Source of the DNA: Minisyncoccota bacterium
GTDB lineage: Bacteria; Patescibacteriota; Minisyncoccia; Phycocordibacterales; UBA918
DNA length: 52,944 nucleotides
NCBI GenBank assembly: GCA_937975855.1
Contig: CALJTT010000005.1
Span: 1-52,944 of the forward strand
Direction of reading: 5' to 3'
The stretch's first letter is position 1. Every line of letters begins with the position of its first letter. This document shows positions 1-9,934 of the stretch, piece by piece. The notes beneath the pieces are model-generated. The model worked only from the letters and a program-made list of their open reading frames with translations, did not search any database and was not told the DNA's origin. The translations under genes were made by a program, and so were the position numbers.

Positions 1-535
1 CGCCGGCGCCCGTTCGCCGCGCACCACCTCGATACCCAATTAGGAAATGTTTTGGGTCTTCGTCTAGATCAATAAAATCATCAACCGCTGCGCGCAGAGC
101 TGATGATGCACTGCGACCAAACGTAATCGCTTCTACCTGGCAGCCCATACTCTGGATGTACTCAACGCCAGGGATAAAATCGCCGTCACCGGTGGCGAAC
201 ACAATGGCGTCGACTTTGTTAGCGAGTTTAATTCCATCAACCACCATCCCGACGTCCCAGTCGGCTTTTTTGGCTCCACCGTAGAAAATCTGTAGGTCTT
301 TGGTTTTGATCTCAATCCCAATTTTTTCCATCGCCTCAAAGAAAGCGCTTTCTTCACCGCCCTCTGTGTTTACCACGTATGAAACGGCGCGGATAAGTTT
401 GCGGTCCTGCACTGCTGCTGACACAACGTTAGCAAAATTAACCTTCGATTTGTATAAATTCTTGGCTGAGTGATACAAGTTTTGTGTATCGATGATCACC
501 GCTACGCGCTGATCGGGGTGTCTAATTACAGACAT
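1..535 (-). CDS. NYN/LabA-type (DUF88) protein, 3' part outside window
   Basis: Minus-strand reading from CAT at 533-535: MSVIRHPDQRVAVIIDTQNLYHSAKNLYKSKVNFANVV...VDAIVFATGDGDFIPGVEYIQSMGCQVEAITFG; acidic NYN-like motifs (IIDTQNLY, TGDGDF). Confidence 0.85.
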   Translation of the reverse strand, partial: MSVIRHPDQRVAVIIDTQNLYHSAKNLYKSKVNFANVVSAAVQDRKLIRAVSYVVNTEGGEESAFFEAMEKIGIEIKTKDLQIFYGGAKKADWDVGMVVDGIKLANKVDAIVFATGDGDFIPGVEYIQSMGCQVEAITFGRSASSALRAAVDDFIDLDEDPKHFLIGYRGGARRTGAG

Positions 536-698
536 ATATATAGTATTAAAATAAGTAAGTGAGTCACTACCTGTGACTCGTGTCGTTGTTATAAAAAAGA
601 AACAAGGAACGACAAGTCCACTATAGCGTAAATAAAGGAAAAAGAAAGCGGCCCGTAAAGTGCGGGCCGCTGACAGTTTTGTATTTGTTCGACAAAGA

Positions 699-1418
699 TC
701 AGTAACCAGTGTCTCTTCGAGCTTTCTCACTCATCACGACCAGCAGTGGAACCTTGGTGACATGGATAAGCTTCAGCCACTCGATTGGGCTGGGTACCGA
801 ACGTGACATGAAGTCGATGGGAATCGGCGGTTTGTCTTTGCCGTATCCCCAGCGACTTTGCCAGTCCGACGGACTGCTGCGGTTGACATGTTTATCAATG
901 ATCAGCAGTACCTGCCCGTTGACTTTCTGAATTGCCTGGACCTCCTCCTTCAAACGATCCATATGTTCAGGCGTCAAGTAGGTTGTGCCATTACCACCGC
1001 TCATGGAAGGACGATGTTGGTCTCCAAACGTTGTGATGGTCAACTGACGTTGGTCAGCAACGGGTGCATTGTCTCTGCCAGGTATCCACATCGCACCGTG
1101 TTTGTCGTTGGGGCCGATAGCGATCGTTGGAGCCTGTGGCCTGCCATTTCCCGCTGGATTCAGCAGGAGGTGGCCAGTCCGAGTCTGGTACTCATTCCGG
1201 AATCCCGGCCCCATACCACCGTCGGTATCGATGCCCCAGACTCCCTGAACGTTTTGCACGAACGTTAACGAACTCCCAGTATGGACACCGGTTGGCGCGG
1301 GCGGACTAGCCTGTAGAGCAAGCATCTCAGCGCTACGCACCATTTGTTCTTGGGCTGAGAAAACCCAGCCACCCATAGATTCAGGGTCGAGGTATTCAGG
1401 AATGTTAGTTGAAGTCAT
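699..1418 (-). CDS. hypothetical protein
   Basis: Long ORF; start MTSTNIPEYL preceded by GGAGGA RBS; no family recognised. Confidence 0.65.
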   Translation of the reverse strand: MTSTNIPEYLDPESMGGWVFSAQEQMVRSAEMLALQASPPAPTGVHTGSSLTFVQNVQGVWGIDTDGGMGPGFRNEYQTRTGHLLLNPAGNGRPQAPTIAIGPNDKHGAMWIPGRDNAPVADQRQLTITTFGDQHRPSMSGGNGTTYLTPEHMDRLKEEVQAIQKVNGQVLLIIDKHVNRSSPSDWQSRWGYGKDKPPIPIDFMSRSVPSPIEWLKLIHVTKVPLLVVMSEKARRDTGY

Positions 1419-1524
1419 AGCTTCCTCCACAAGTTTGAATGACCGCAAGATCTTTTTGGTCTGCAGTAATCATAATCACTTTTAACGAGTGGCAAACACC
1501 ACCATACGGTGGTAAGGTACACCT

Positions 1525-2283
1525 ATGAACATACAAGACTCACAAAGTAACCCTCTGGAGGCCATTGGCCTGTCCAAAAACGAAGCTCGGCTGTACTGCA
1601 GTTTGGTTGAACATAACAGCACGACGGTCAGTGAACTGTTTAAAAATACCGGCGTCCACCGACGTAACATCTATGACTCGCTGGAACGACTACTGGAGAA
1701 AGGCCTTATTTTTCAGGTCCTCGAAGCCAAGGAAAACACCTACAAGGCCGTGCATCCGCAGAAGCTGTACGAGATGTTGCGTGAGCGCGAGGCGGCTGCG
1801 TCTCCCACTATCGACGTACTGACCAAAAGTTTTGAAACGCAGCCTCAGACCGACGCAGCGTTTATTTACAAAGGCCGAGAGGGTTATAAAAACTACATGC
1901 GCGACCTGGTGCGTGTCGGCGAGCCGGTGTACTTCCTTGGTGCTAAGGCACTGTGGTTTACTCCCGGGATGGACCTACGTTTCTTGACCGACTTTCAAAA
2001 GACTATGAAGAAACAAGAAAAGCAGTACAAGACCCTATTCGACCCGCGTGTGCCAGACGAGTTGCCAGAAGCTATGGAAAAAGTTGGTGGCCAATACAAA
2101 GTGTTACCCAAAGGCGCCGAGACCGTAGGTGTGATGGACGTGTTTGGTGACTACGTGGTGTCGTTCACCAGTGCTGGTGTGGGTGACTTTGGTGAGGATG
2201 GAAAGATATTCGTGACCATCAACCGCGACCTGGCTGATAGTTATCGCACTTGGTTTGATTTGATTTGGGATAGTATTAAATAA
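1525..2283 (+). CDS. TrmB-family HTH transcriptional regulator
   Basis: N-terminal winged helix (GLSKNEARLYCSLVEHNSTTVSELFKNTGVHRRNIYDSLERLLEKGLI) plus TrmB-type C-terminal region. Confidence 0.85.
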   Translation: MNIQDSQSNPLEAIGLSKNEARLYCSLVEHNSTTVSELFKNTGVHRRNIYDSLERLLEKGLIFQVLEAKENTYKAVHPQKLYEMLREREAAASPTIDVLTKSFETQPQTDAAFIYKGREGYKNYMRDLVRVGEPVYFLGAKALWFTPGMDLRFLTDFQKTMKKQEKQYKTLFDPRVPDELPEAMEKVGGQYKVLPKGAETVGVMDVFGDYVVSFTSAGVGDFGEDGKIFVTINRDLADSYRTWFDLIWDSIK

Positions 2284-2368
2284 ATTTACTAGACATCAGT
2301 CAGGCTATTTACATAGAGTCGTATTATTAGTACGGTAGCAGAGGTGCACCTTGAAAACGGAGGCAGTA

Positions 2369-3439
2369 ATGCTTGTGCAAATTTTGAACTTACGGTTCTA
2401 TGACTGGACGCGATATACCCAGACTCTGGGGTTTCCTGCTATAGATAACTCCGGTTATTCGTTCTTTGTAGGACACAACCTCTCAAGTTATTCTAACAAG
2501 CGTATCTCAAGATACCGGGGTAAGTTTGACTCATACATAAAGAGGTTCGAAAAGCCGAATCGCAAAATTTCGAATCTTCTCGCGGTAGTCGGAGTGATGC
2601 TTGCGGTCGTCGCGGGGGTGTTGTTGTTTCCTGAACTGGATAAAGTTGTCAACTCGAGCCAAGGACTTTTGGCAGTTTTTGCTTACGTACTGTTGCTGAC
2701 AATCTTGGTCATTTCCCCAAACCAGCTGTGGGCCTTGAAGACGATTCATCAGATGAAGTCAGACTTGCCCGCTATGCAGAAGAAAGTCAGAGCTAAACTG
2801 GACGAGATCTACCAAGACAACGATGCTGACCTAGAGTTGTCGACTATGGTGCCAAAGTGGTTACAACAGTTTCAGGCTACTTTATCGGATGACGGTCTAG
2901 CCTGTAATCCTGCTCAGCGGGTAACGGCTGGCGACGATTGCTCCTGGCGTGTTGTTGACGTTCAAGCTTCGGGAACTGGTTCGTTGACCGGTCGTGATGT
3001 CACCATTTTCGTATCGAATGATCACGGTGAAGGTCGGACGCTGATTCAACCAAGTCGCGACACAGTCGAAACCTGGTTCAAAGATCAGCTGGCCAGGATG
3101 CGAGTTGGCGTTCGTGAAGGCACCCACACAATGGCGGCAATCAAGGCAGTTGATGCTTCAGAGGTGCTGGCAGTTGCCTGGCAGTTCCCAGATGACGTGA
3201 TGACCGAAGCTGCCCGGCTGAAGGCTATGACAGAAATGAAGTTGTCTGAACGTCCAGCGGTGGAGATCTATGGACAAGCGTGCGACGAGGGACAGATTCT
3301 CGTTTCAGGCATTGCCTACGCTGACCGCGAGGTTCTCTATGCCCCGACCCAGACCGTTCTGGCATTGGCTGGCGTAGTTGCTAGTCACCTATCTAGTGTG
3401 GGTGATCACCCTGCTCTGGAAGGCAAGATTGCAGCCTAG
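2369..3439 (+). CDS. hypothetical protein with two central transmembrane helices
   Basis: ORF with GGAGG RBS before ATG 2369; hydrophobic LLAVVGVMLAVVAGVLLF and GLLAVFAYVLLLTILVI. Confidence 0.7.
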   Translation: MLVQILNLRFYDWTRYTQTLGFPAIDNSGYSFFVGHNLSSYSNKRISRYRGKFDSYIKRFEKPNRKISNLLAVVGVMLAVVAGVLLFPELDKVVNSSQGLLAVFAYVLLLTILVISPNQLWALKTIHQMKSDLPAMQKKVRAKLDEIYQDNDADLELSTMVPKWLQQFQATLSDDGLACNPAQRVTAGDDCSWRVVDVQASGTGSLTGRDVTIFVSNDHGEGRTLIQPSRDTVETWFKDQLARMRVGVREGTHTMAAIKAVDASEVLAVAWQFPDDVMTEAARLKAMTEMKLSERPAVEIYGQACDEGQILVSGIAYADREVLYAPTQTVLALAGVVASHLSSVGDHPALEGKIAA

Positions 3440-3501
3440 CTGCAGCCAAACAGTCCTCGAAAACAAACAGCGCGCTTCGGCGGGCTGTTTTTTACTATAA
3501 A

Positions 3502-3536
3502 ACAAAATCTCACCTCTTTGCAAGGTGAGATTTTGT
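3502..3536. terminator. bidirectional Rho-independent terminator
   Basis: 13-bp perfect stem ACAAAATCTCACC/GGTGAGATTTTGT between convergent genes. Confidence 0.8.
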
Positions 3537-3550
3537 TCGTGTTTTGAAAC

Positions 3551-3817
3551 TTATCGCTTGAGGCCCATTTTTTCGATCAGGGCTTCGTACGCTGCGAAGT
3601 CTTTCCTTTGGATGTACTTCAGGTGCTTGCGGCGATCCGCTACCATCTGCAGTAGTCCACGACGTGAGTGGAAGTCTTTTTTGTGAGTTCGTAGGTGTTT
3701 GGCCAGTTCTTCAATCTTTCGACTAAGGAGTGCTACTTGTGCCTCTGGTGAACCAGTGTCACCTTCGTGTCGCTGTGTTTTTACCAGCGTGTTCTTCTTG
3801 ATTTGCTTTGATAGCAT
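3551..3817 (-). CDS. rpsO: 30S ribosomal protein S15
   Basis: Hallmarks HEGDTGSPEAQVALLSRKIEELAKHLRTHKKDFHSRRGLLQMVADRRKHLKYI. Confidence 0.97.
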   Translation of the reverse strand: MLSKQIKKNTLVKTQRHEGDTGSPEAQVALLSRKIEELAKHLRTHKKDFHSRRGLLQMVADRRKHLKYIQRKDFAAYEALIEKMGLKR

Positions 3818-3974
3818 GTAGGGTAAAAGTTACGTCAGCTGCAGTATATAGTCCACGATCTAAGGTGTGTGGTACCGCGAGCGACGGTCAATCCAAAATT
3901 TGGATTTCAGAATACTAGCATAAATTGAGAAAAAATCAAGGACCCAGCGTTAGCCGGGTCCGTAGGTGTGCTTT

Positions 3975-4286
3975 TTATTCCTCGAGGTAATCACCAGGAA
4001 ACAATCGACGATTCTCCCGATCGATTTCTCTTTCAGCGTGGGTCATACCGCGCTGAAGTCGAATTCGTGGGTCAGGAATTTCTTTCCAGTTCTCGTCGGT
4101 TTGCTGTTCGAAGTGGTATGAGTAGCGAAGATCGCCACCGTCCCATTCCTGGTAACCCAGAGGGTCGACACCGTAAATGTTGCTGGGTGGGTATTTGCGA
4201 CTTAAGTCACGGATACACCGACCTTCCCACTTCACGGTTTCAGATTTTTTGTTATGTTCAATAGATGTACAGATGACTCGTAGCAT
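3975..4286 (-). CDS. hypothetical protein
   Basis: 103-aa ORF with GGACCC/GGGTCC hairpin downstream. Confidence 0.5.
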   Translation of the reverse strand: MLRVICTSIEHNKKSETVKWEGRCIRDLSRKYPPSNIYGVDPLGYQEWDGGDLRYSYHFEQQTDENWKEIPDPRIRLQRGMTHAEREIDRENRRLFPGDYLEE

Positions 4287-4530
4287 ATCGTTCTCCTTGG
4301 ATGGTGGAACGATAGCGTTATTTCCCGCTTCCGAGGCCGAAGGGACTAAGAACCGTATATTGACCAGCGCGACTGATGGCTACATCTTCGCTGGCTGCTG
4401 TCACTGACAGCATTAGGTCGCCGCAAATGGCTTGACTCAGTTTTTATATTATACATTTTTTACACAAAAAGTCAATTTGTAATAAATGTCGCAAAATAAT
4501 TAATCCCGTTTATTGTTATAATCGTTTTAC

Positions 4531-5442
4531 ATGGACATTCAATCTTTGAAACGTCAGTTCCTGGAGTACCTCGAGATCGAACGGGGACGCAGTGTGAAGA
4601 CAGTCGAGAACTACGACCGTTACCTAGAGCGGTTTATTGAGTTTGCCAAGGTAAAGAAACCAACTGACATCACCGAGAAACAGATCCGCGAGTTTCGAAT
4701 GTATCTCAACCGACAGAAAGGAACTAAGGTCGGTGGTCGAATGGAGCCAATGAAACGCCGGACGCAGAACTATTACCTCATTGCCCTGCGCGCGTTTCTA
4801 AAATACATGAGGAAGTTGGACATCAAAGTAATATCGCCAGAACAGATTGAGTTGGCCAAGGTGCCTGATCGATCGCTTGACCTTATTTCACATGCCGAGC
4901 TGCAGCGACTGCGAGCGGCGCCAAACACAAAAGAAATCGAAGGTAAACGTGACAGGGCCATCCTGGAGTTGTTGTTCTCGACTGGGCTGCGTGTGTCCGA
5001 GCTGTGCGGCCTGTCGATCGACGATGTTGATCTGACACGCGACGAGTTCTCAGTGCGCGGAAAGGGCGACAAGGTACGAGTGGTGTTTTTGTCCGATGAT
5101 GCCCGCGCTGCCTTGCAGAGCTATTTAAAGGCCCGCAAAGACTTGGACGACGCGATGTTTGTTCGGTACGGCAGAAAGGTAAACGACGGTGGCGAGTTGC
5201 GACTGCAACCACGCGCTGTGCAGAGAATATTAAAGAAATACGCGACGCTAGCGGGAATAACGCGCAAAGTCACCCCACACGTCATCCGTCATTCATTCGC
5301 GACTGACCTGCTACAAAACGGAGCTGACATCCGCAGTGTGCAGGCTTTGCTTGGCCACGCCAGCATCAATACTACCCAGGTGTACACACACGTCACCGAC
5401 AAGCACCTACGCGAGGTGCACAAGAAGTTTCATGGGAAATAA
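4531..5442 (+). CDS. XerC/XerD-type tyrosine recombinase
   Basis: SAM-like N-terminal domain and catalytic motifs TGLRVSEL...HVIRHSFATDLLQNGADIRSVQALLGHASINTTQVYTHV. Confidence 0.95.
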   Translation: MDIQSLKRQFLEYLEIERGRSVKTVENYDRYLERFIEFAKVKKPTDITEKQIREFRMYLNRQKGTKVGGRMEPMKRRTQNYYLIALRAFLKYMRKLDIKVISPEQIELAKVPDRSLDLISHAELQRLRAAPNTKEIEGKRDRAILELLFSTGLRVSELCGLSIDDVDLTRDEFSVRGKGDKVRVVFLSDDARAALQSYLKARKDLDDAMFVRYGRKVNDGGELRLQPRAVQRILKKYATLAGITRKVTPHVIRHSFATDLLQNGADIRSVQALLGHASINTTQVYTHVTDKHLREVHKKFHGK

Positions 5443-5479
5443 GGAAACCGGCCCAGGTAAGGGCCGGTCTTTATGTTGA

Positions 5480-5887
5480 TCACACAAGTGAACCTCCTCC
5501 GTCAGAATCGGTTACAAGTGTCGGGCGTGTTAGAGACTGTCCACAGACACCTTCAGAGTAAGGTTTTACAACCATGAAGGCGCCACCTGTTCTCATAACC
5601 CACCATGAAAGGTGTGTTTTATGGAGGTCGCAGAGACGAAATACTTCTTCTCTGGTCAGTAGTTTTGTTTCATCTCCAGCCGATTCAGGATTAGCTTCTC
5701 TAGATTTCCTTTCCCAAGCAGCCCAGCAAGCTTCACCAAAGGTGCCGTCACCAGTCATAGGCCAGAAGATAGCGAATGAAGGGTCGTCTTGCCGTTGAAC
5801 GAGGCTAGTTGTCAAAGGAGGAGTTTTATGTCCGCGTTCCTGTGACGACGTCGTCCCGCCACCTGTATGCAAGGTGTCATGTAGCAT
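5480..5887 (-). CDS. hypothetical protein
   Basis: 135-aa ORF between two terminator-like hairpins. Confidence 0.45.
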   Translation of the reverse strand: MLHDTLHTGGGTTSSQERGHKTPPLTTSLVQRQDDPSFAIFWPMTGDGTFGEACWAAWERKSREANPESAGDETKLLTREEVFRLCDLHKTHLSWWVMRTGGAFMVVKPYSEGVCGQSLTRPTLVTDSDGGGSLV

Positions 5888-5930
5888 GTGATTCTCCCTG
5901 TATTTGTAATGAACAATAAAGTACGAAACA

Positions 5931-5959
5931 AAAAGCGCTCCCAGTCGGGAGCGCTTTTT
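5931..5959. terminator. Rho-independent terminator
   Basis: AAAAGCGCTCCC/GGGAGCGCTTTT perfect stem. Confidence 0.75.
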
Positions 5960-6086
5960 GTAATAGTGATGTTTCGTCTTACACTAAAGCCCCCGACTGA
6001 GTCAGTTCTGGAACCACTGGGACGAGAGTGTGTGTGTAAGCCATCGTGAATTCAGTATTTCACGATTTAAAATTCTTGGCAAGTAT

Positions 6087-6452
6087 TTAAGCAGCTAGGC
6101 CGTGATAGATAGAAATTGCAACTGTGTCTGAGTTTGCGCTGAATGTGCCTCGGTCGCTGGCGTAGAAAAATGTTCCTTCAATGTCGATTCGGTGTAGGTA
6201 TGCCTCGTCAGTGTCGATCAGTTCTGATTGTCGCAAGAGGCTGCCCTGTGCCGTGACTGCAGTAACTCGCCCGAAAGGGTCGGTTTCAAAATGCATCGGC
6301 ACTACGACGGTTTCCCGCGGGAAGTGCCCGTTGTCTTTGATTGAACTGGCTGTGAGGATATCAGCATGGAAAAATGCTGGCAGTACGAGCGATAGTACAA
6401 GCAGGCCGCCGCACCAAAGGAGAATATTGAATCGTTGTTGTTTCGTAAACAT
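6087..6452 (-). CDS. hypothetical exported or membrane-anchored protein
   Basis: N-terminal hydrophobic helix ILLWCGGLLVLSLVLPAFF. Confidence 0.6.
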   Translation of the reverse strand: MFTKQQRFNILLWCGGLLVLSLVLPAFFHADILTASSIKDNGHFPRETVVVPMHFETDPFGRVTAVTAQGSLLRQSELIDTDEAYLHRIDIEGTFFYASDRGTFSANSDTVAISIYHGLAA

Positions 6453-6550
6453 GACAGTCTTATATCATAAATAAAGTATTTGTCAATAGATAAACAGACG
6501 ACCCTGTTAAGGGCCGTCTGTTTATCTAGATTGTTTATTCTAGCCTTGTA

Positions 6551-7615
6551 CTATAGTCGCCAAATCTTTCGAGCTGCCTTCCAAACAAATCGAGCTGCGA
6601 ATATAAGTACCAGTAGATATAGTCCGTATTGCACAACGTATAGCAGGAAGATTCCAAAGAAGGCAGTCAGACCAATTAGTGTCTGAGTAAATTTGTCACT
6701 GAGGTCTTCCCAGGCTCGCTCCCACATGCGGCTGTGTTCGCCCACTTGTACAGGGTTAGAGCGACTGAAGTTTGCGTAAAATTCTACGACGTTCAGACGT
6801 TCGCTCAGGTCAGCTGACTGCTGGGCGTAGTTGCTCAGTTGGCTGGTGAGGCTGATCTTACGCTGGGTTAAATAGTCGATTTGCTGAAGCTTTTCTCGGA
6901 TTGCTTCGCTGAGTGTTGCGGCGTCTTTGTTGCTGCGGGCGAACGTTACGATTTCGTCGTAGGCAACTTCTGCCTCTGCAAGTGTTCGTTCGACACTGGC
7001 AAGTTGTTGCCGGACAATGTTACTTTGGTTGTCTAGATTTTCTTTATGTCGGGTGACACTCTCGGTGTTGCGACTGATTGTGACATCGCTTGACGATTCA
7101 AATTGTGACAGCACACCAGCGACTCGATCTTCCTCTACAAAAAATCGAGCGTTACAGTTGTTTACGTTAGTGTTGATGTACTTGAAGTGGATTGCCTCTT
7201 CCGCCTTGAGGTTCGTCAGAGTCTCGCAATGATTTTCAAACTTGCGACTATTGGCATGCAGGTTATATGAGGTTGTTTCGTATCGCTCGAGACCAGACGT
7301 GTATCCGTCTGGTTGAGGCACAGGCACCATTACGGGTTCAGGGCGATAGCTGCTGAGCATGTCGTCAGCGTAGTTTCCATCCATGGCTCGACCCATACTT
7401 GGCGCCATCGCAACACTTTCTTCCATGGCTATCTCGTCCATGTACACACCACCGTAGCCCGGTTCGAAGAAGGCTTGTTTGTTGTAGCCAGTGTTGTTAA
7501 AACCGACTCCTCCAAACAAAGTCTGGAACACGACCAACGAAACAACGAGGGTAATAAACGCCCCTAACCCAAACAGGCCAAAGCGTACAAATTTGTTTTC
7601 TAAGAGCGGCATCAT
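6551..7615 (-). CDS. DUF4349-type membrane protein
   Basis: N-terminal TM, central YETTSYNLHANSRKFENHCETL...coiled-coil, two C-terminal TM helices. Confidence 0.75.
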   Translation of the reverse strand: MMPLLENKFVRFGLFGLGAFITLVVSLVVFQTLFGGVGFNNTGYNKQAFFEPGYGGVYMDEIAMEESVAMAPSMGRAMDGNYADDMLSSYRPEPVMVPVPQPDGYTSGLERYETTSYNLHANSRKFENHCETLTNLKAEEAIHFKYINTNVNNCNARFFVEEDRVAGVLSQFESSSDVTISRNTESVTRHKENLDNQSNIVRQQLASVERTLAEAEVAYDEIVTFARSNKDAATLSEAIREKLQQIDYLTQRKISLTSQLSNYAQQSADLSERLNVVEFYANFSRSNPVQVGEHSRMWERAWEDLSDKFTQTLIGLTAFFGIFLLYVVQYGLYLLVLIFAARFVWKAARKIWRL

Positions 7616-7656
7616 AGGTAATGAACTTTAACTATTATGAATATATTGTAGCAAAT

Positions 7657-7699
7657 AAAACTAAACCGGCAGAGCTATGAAGCCCGCCGGTTTAGTTTT
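7657..7699. terminator. Rho-independent terminator
   Basis: 14-bp stem AAAACTAAACCGGC/GCCGGTTTAGTTTT. Confidence 0.75.
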
Positions 7700-7715
7700 A
7701 GTCGTAGTATTGTGT

Positions 7716-8564
7716 TTAATCAGCGTACAACCCAAGTGTCGCCAACACTCCGGCCCAGTTTTTTGTCCACTCGATCAGATCGCGAGTTTCTAGTTCTACT
7801 GTTACAGCAGGGATGCCTATACTCGCCAGCCATCCCTCGGCGTCACCAGTGATTGGGTATGCGGTCCAGAGGCCGGCTGCTTCATACCCGGCGGCTGTGG
7901 CGTAGGTGTTCATGATAGTCTCTGTGCCTGGCAAGACGCCTGCTCCACATTCGCTGGTGAACACCGCTCCACCCTTGCTGTGCCAGAACACGACACCTTC
8001 AGGAGTGTTTGCAAGAACGTAGTCACGTAGTGCTGCTGCCTCTGGTTCGGAAAATGCTGATGCGCCGGCACTGACAGTCTGCCCGAGCCAGGTGCTGGTC
8101 GCCGCCCATCGACAATCAAAGTTACGGTTCAGGTCGATGTCGTTGCCGTTAAACCGACGAGCTTGTTTACTGGCCTGTGCTGGTTGTGCGTAGCCGTCGG
8201 GGTTGAGATTTGGGATGATGTGGACGGTGACGTTTTCCGGAATGACCATCTGGTTGATCTGAAATTCTTCGATCACGCCCTCAGCCAGTCTGACAGTGTT
8301 TTCCTCATAGCCGCCGTGGATACCACCAACGAACAGCACGTCATTTTCTCCGTTGCCAAATGTGTGGGCAGTGATGTCACGTCCTGCAACTGATTTTCCA
8401 ATAACTGAAACAGTCGAAGTTGGAACTACTACAACCGGTGTTTCTATTACCATAGCTGGTTCGGGCTGTGGTACCGGGGCTGCCGGTACTGGCCAGTACG
8501 CCCAAACGGCGAGGAGCACTACTCCTAATGTCAGTAGTGCTCCAAAAATAGTCGCCTTATTCAT
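7716..8564 (-). CDS. M14-family zinc carboxypeptidase, membrane anchored
   Basis: GGIHGGYEENTVRLAEGV, PNLNPDGY, NDIDLNRNFDCRW, VTVELETR; N-terminal TM. Confidence 0.85.
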   Translation of the reverse strand: MNKATIFGALLTLGVVLLAVWAYWPVPAAPVPQPEPAMVIETPVVVVPTSTVSVIGKSVAGRDITAHTFGNGENDVLFVGGIHGGYEENTVRLAEGVIEEFQINQMVIPENVTVHIIPNLNPDGYAQPAQASKQARRFNGNDIDLNRNFDCRWAATSTWLGQTVSAGASAFSEPEAAALRDYVLANTPEGVVFWHSKGGAVFTSECGAGVLPGTETIMNTYATAAGYEAAGLWTAYPITGDAEGWLASIGIPAVTVELETRDLIEWTKNWAGVLATLGLYAD

Positions 8565-8570
8565 ACTGGT

Positions 8571-9467
8571 CTAGTTGGCTGAAAGAAGTTCTAGTACAGC
8601 CTTCACACCAGCTTCGTTCTTGTTCCATTCAGTACTTTCTCGATCAGACAGAAGAACGCTGATAGCAGGGATACCCTCTTCAGCCAACCAGTTGGTCATG
8701 TCTCCGTTGATTTGGTACGCGTCGAACTCTGCCTCGACTGGGTAGCCAGCAGATGCTGCAAAGGTGGCCGCAAGTTCAGCAGACGCTTTGCTCGGTGCAC
8801 CTTCACATGCGCTTGGGTACACCTTGCCTTCTGCTGCGAACCAGACTACTGCTCCGACAACGTTCACTTCGGCTACGTAGTCACGCAGTGCTGCTGCTTC
8901 TGGTTCTGAGTAAGCCGCGCTTCCTCCACTCACAGTCTGGTCACGCCACTTACTGCTTGCTGCCCAGTCGCAACCAAAGTTACGATTAAGGTCAACGTCG
9001 TTTGCGTTGAATCGGCTGCCGCTAGCGAGTCCGTCAGGGTTCATGACTGGAATCACTGTCACACGCATTCCTTCTGGCACAGCTTCTTCATTTTTTGTTA
9101 GGTAGTCAATTAACTCTTCCCCTAGTGCTACAGTGTTGGCAGAGTCTGCGCCGTGCACACCAGTGATAAATAGAACTTCATTTGTTCCATTACCAAAGTG
9201 ATGAGCAGTTAGTTCAGTTTCGTTTACTGAGCTACCGATTTTCATTTCACTAGCGTAAGTCATAGTGTCTTCTGTGCTACTTGCCAGTAGTTCGTCCAAT
9301 GGCTGTGCGCCGTCGCCAATTCCGCCATCTGGCTCTACCGGTATGGTTTCAACTGGTGGCAGGTCGTTATTTATGGTTTGACCCTCTCCACTTCCGCTCA
9401 ACATATAAGCGCCAACGCCGAGTGCTAGTAGGATTAATAATGCCAAAATAAGGTGTGTTGTTTTCAT
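8571..9467 (-). CDS. M14-family zinc carboxypeptidase-like, membrane anchored (paralog of 7716-8564)
   Basis: TGVHGADSANTVALGEEL, PVMNPDGL, NDVDLNRNFGCDW; start MKTTHLILALLILLALG. Confidence 0.83.
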   Translation of the reverse strand: MKTTHLILALLILLALGVGAYMLSGSGEGQTINNDLPPVETIPVEPDGGIGDGAQPLDELLASSTEDTMTYASEMKIGSSVNETELTAHHFGNGTNEVLFITGVHGADSANTVALGEELIDYLTKNEEAVPEGMRVTVIPVMNPDGLASGSRFNANDVDLNRNFGCDWAASSKWRDQTVSGGSAAYSEPEAAALRDYVAEVNVVGAVVWFAAEGKVYPSACEGAPSKASAELAATFAASAGYPVEAEFDAYQINGDMTNWLAEEGIPAISVLLSDRESTEWNKNEAGVKAVLELLSAN

Positions 9468-9577
9468 ATGATAGGTATTGTACGTAAGACGCAGCGATTT
9501 GGCCACCTTGTCACACTTTTTGCTTGCTAGGATGGCTTTTGCCAGTATAGTAATAATATAATTTTAGATATTCACTT

Positions 9578-9880
9578 ATGGCTATTTTACTTAAAAACTT
9601 GCTCGCCTCTCTATTACTAGCTTTCGTTATGGGAATGTTTGTGACAACAGTTCATGCAAATGAAGGAGGAGCTGGGGAATTTAATTTTCAGCAACACTTA
9701 GATAGCGAGGAGATCGAGAATACAAATACAAGTGTTGAAGAAGAAAATCATGATCACAGTTCGCACGACCATGGTTCAGACGAAGAGATAGCGAAACTCA
9801 AAGCACAGGTGCGAGTCCTGATGGAAAAATTAATTGAGTTGTTGACAGCTCAGTTGGCAAAGCAGAATGCTGGTCAGTAG
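9578..9880 (+). CDS. small exported His-rich hypothetical protein
   Basis: Signal-peptide-like N-terminus; HDHSSHDHGSDEE segment. Confidence 0.6.
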   Translation: MAILLKNLLASLLLAFVMGMFVTTVHANEGGAGEFNFQQHLDSEEIENTNTSVEEENHDHSSHDHGSDEEIAKLKAQVRVLMEKLIELLTAQLAKQNAGQ

Positions 9881-9888
9881 TTGCGCAG

Positions 9889-9929
9889 AACAAAAAGAAC
9901 GGCGGCCGATGGCCGCCGTTCTTTTTGTT
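9889..9929. terminator. bidirectional terminator between convergent genes
   Basis: 19-bp perfect stem AACAAAAAGAACGGCGGCC/GGCCGCCGTTCTTTTTGTT, 3-nt loop. Confidence 0.85.
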
Positions 9930-9934
9930 TGTCT

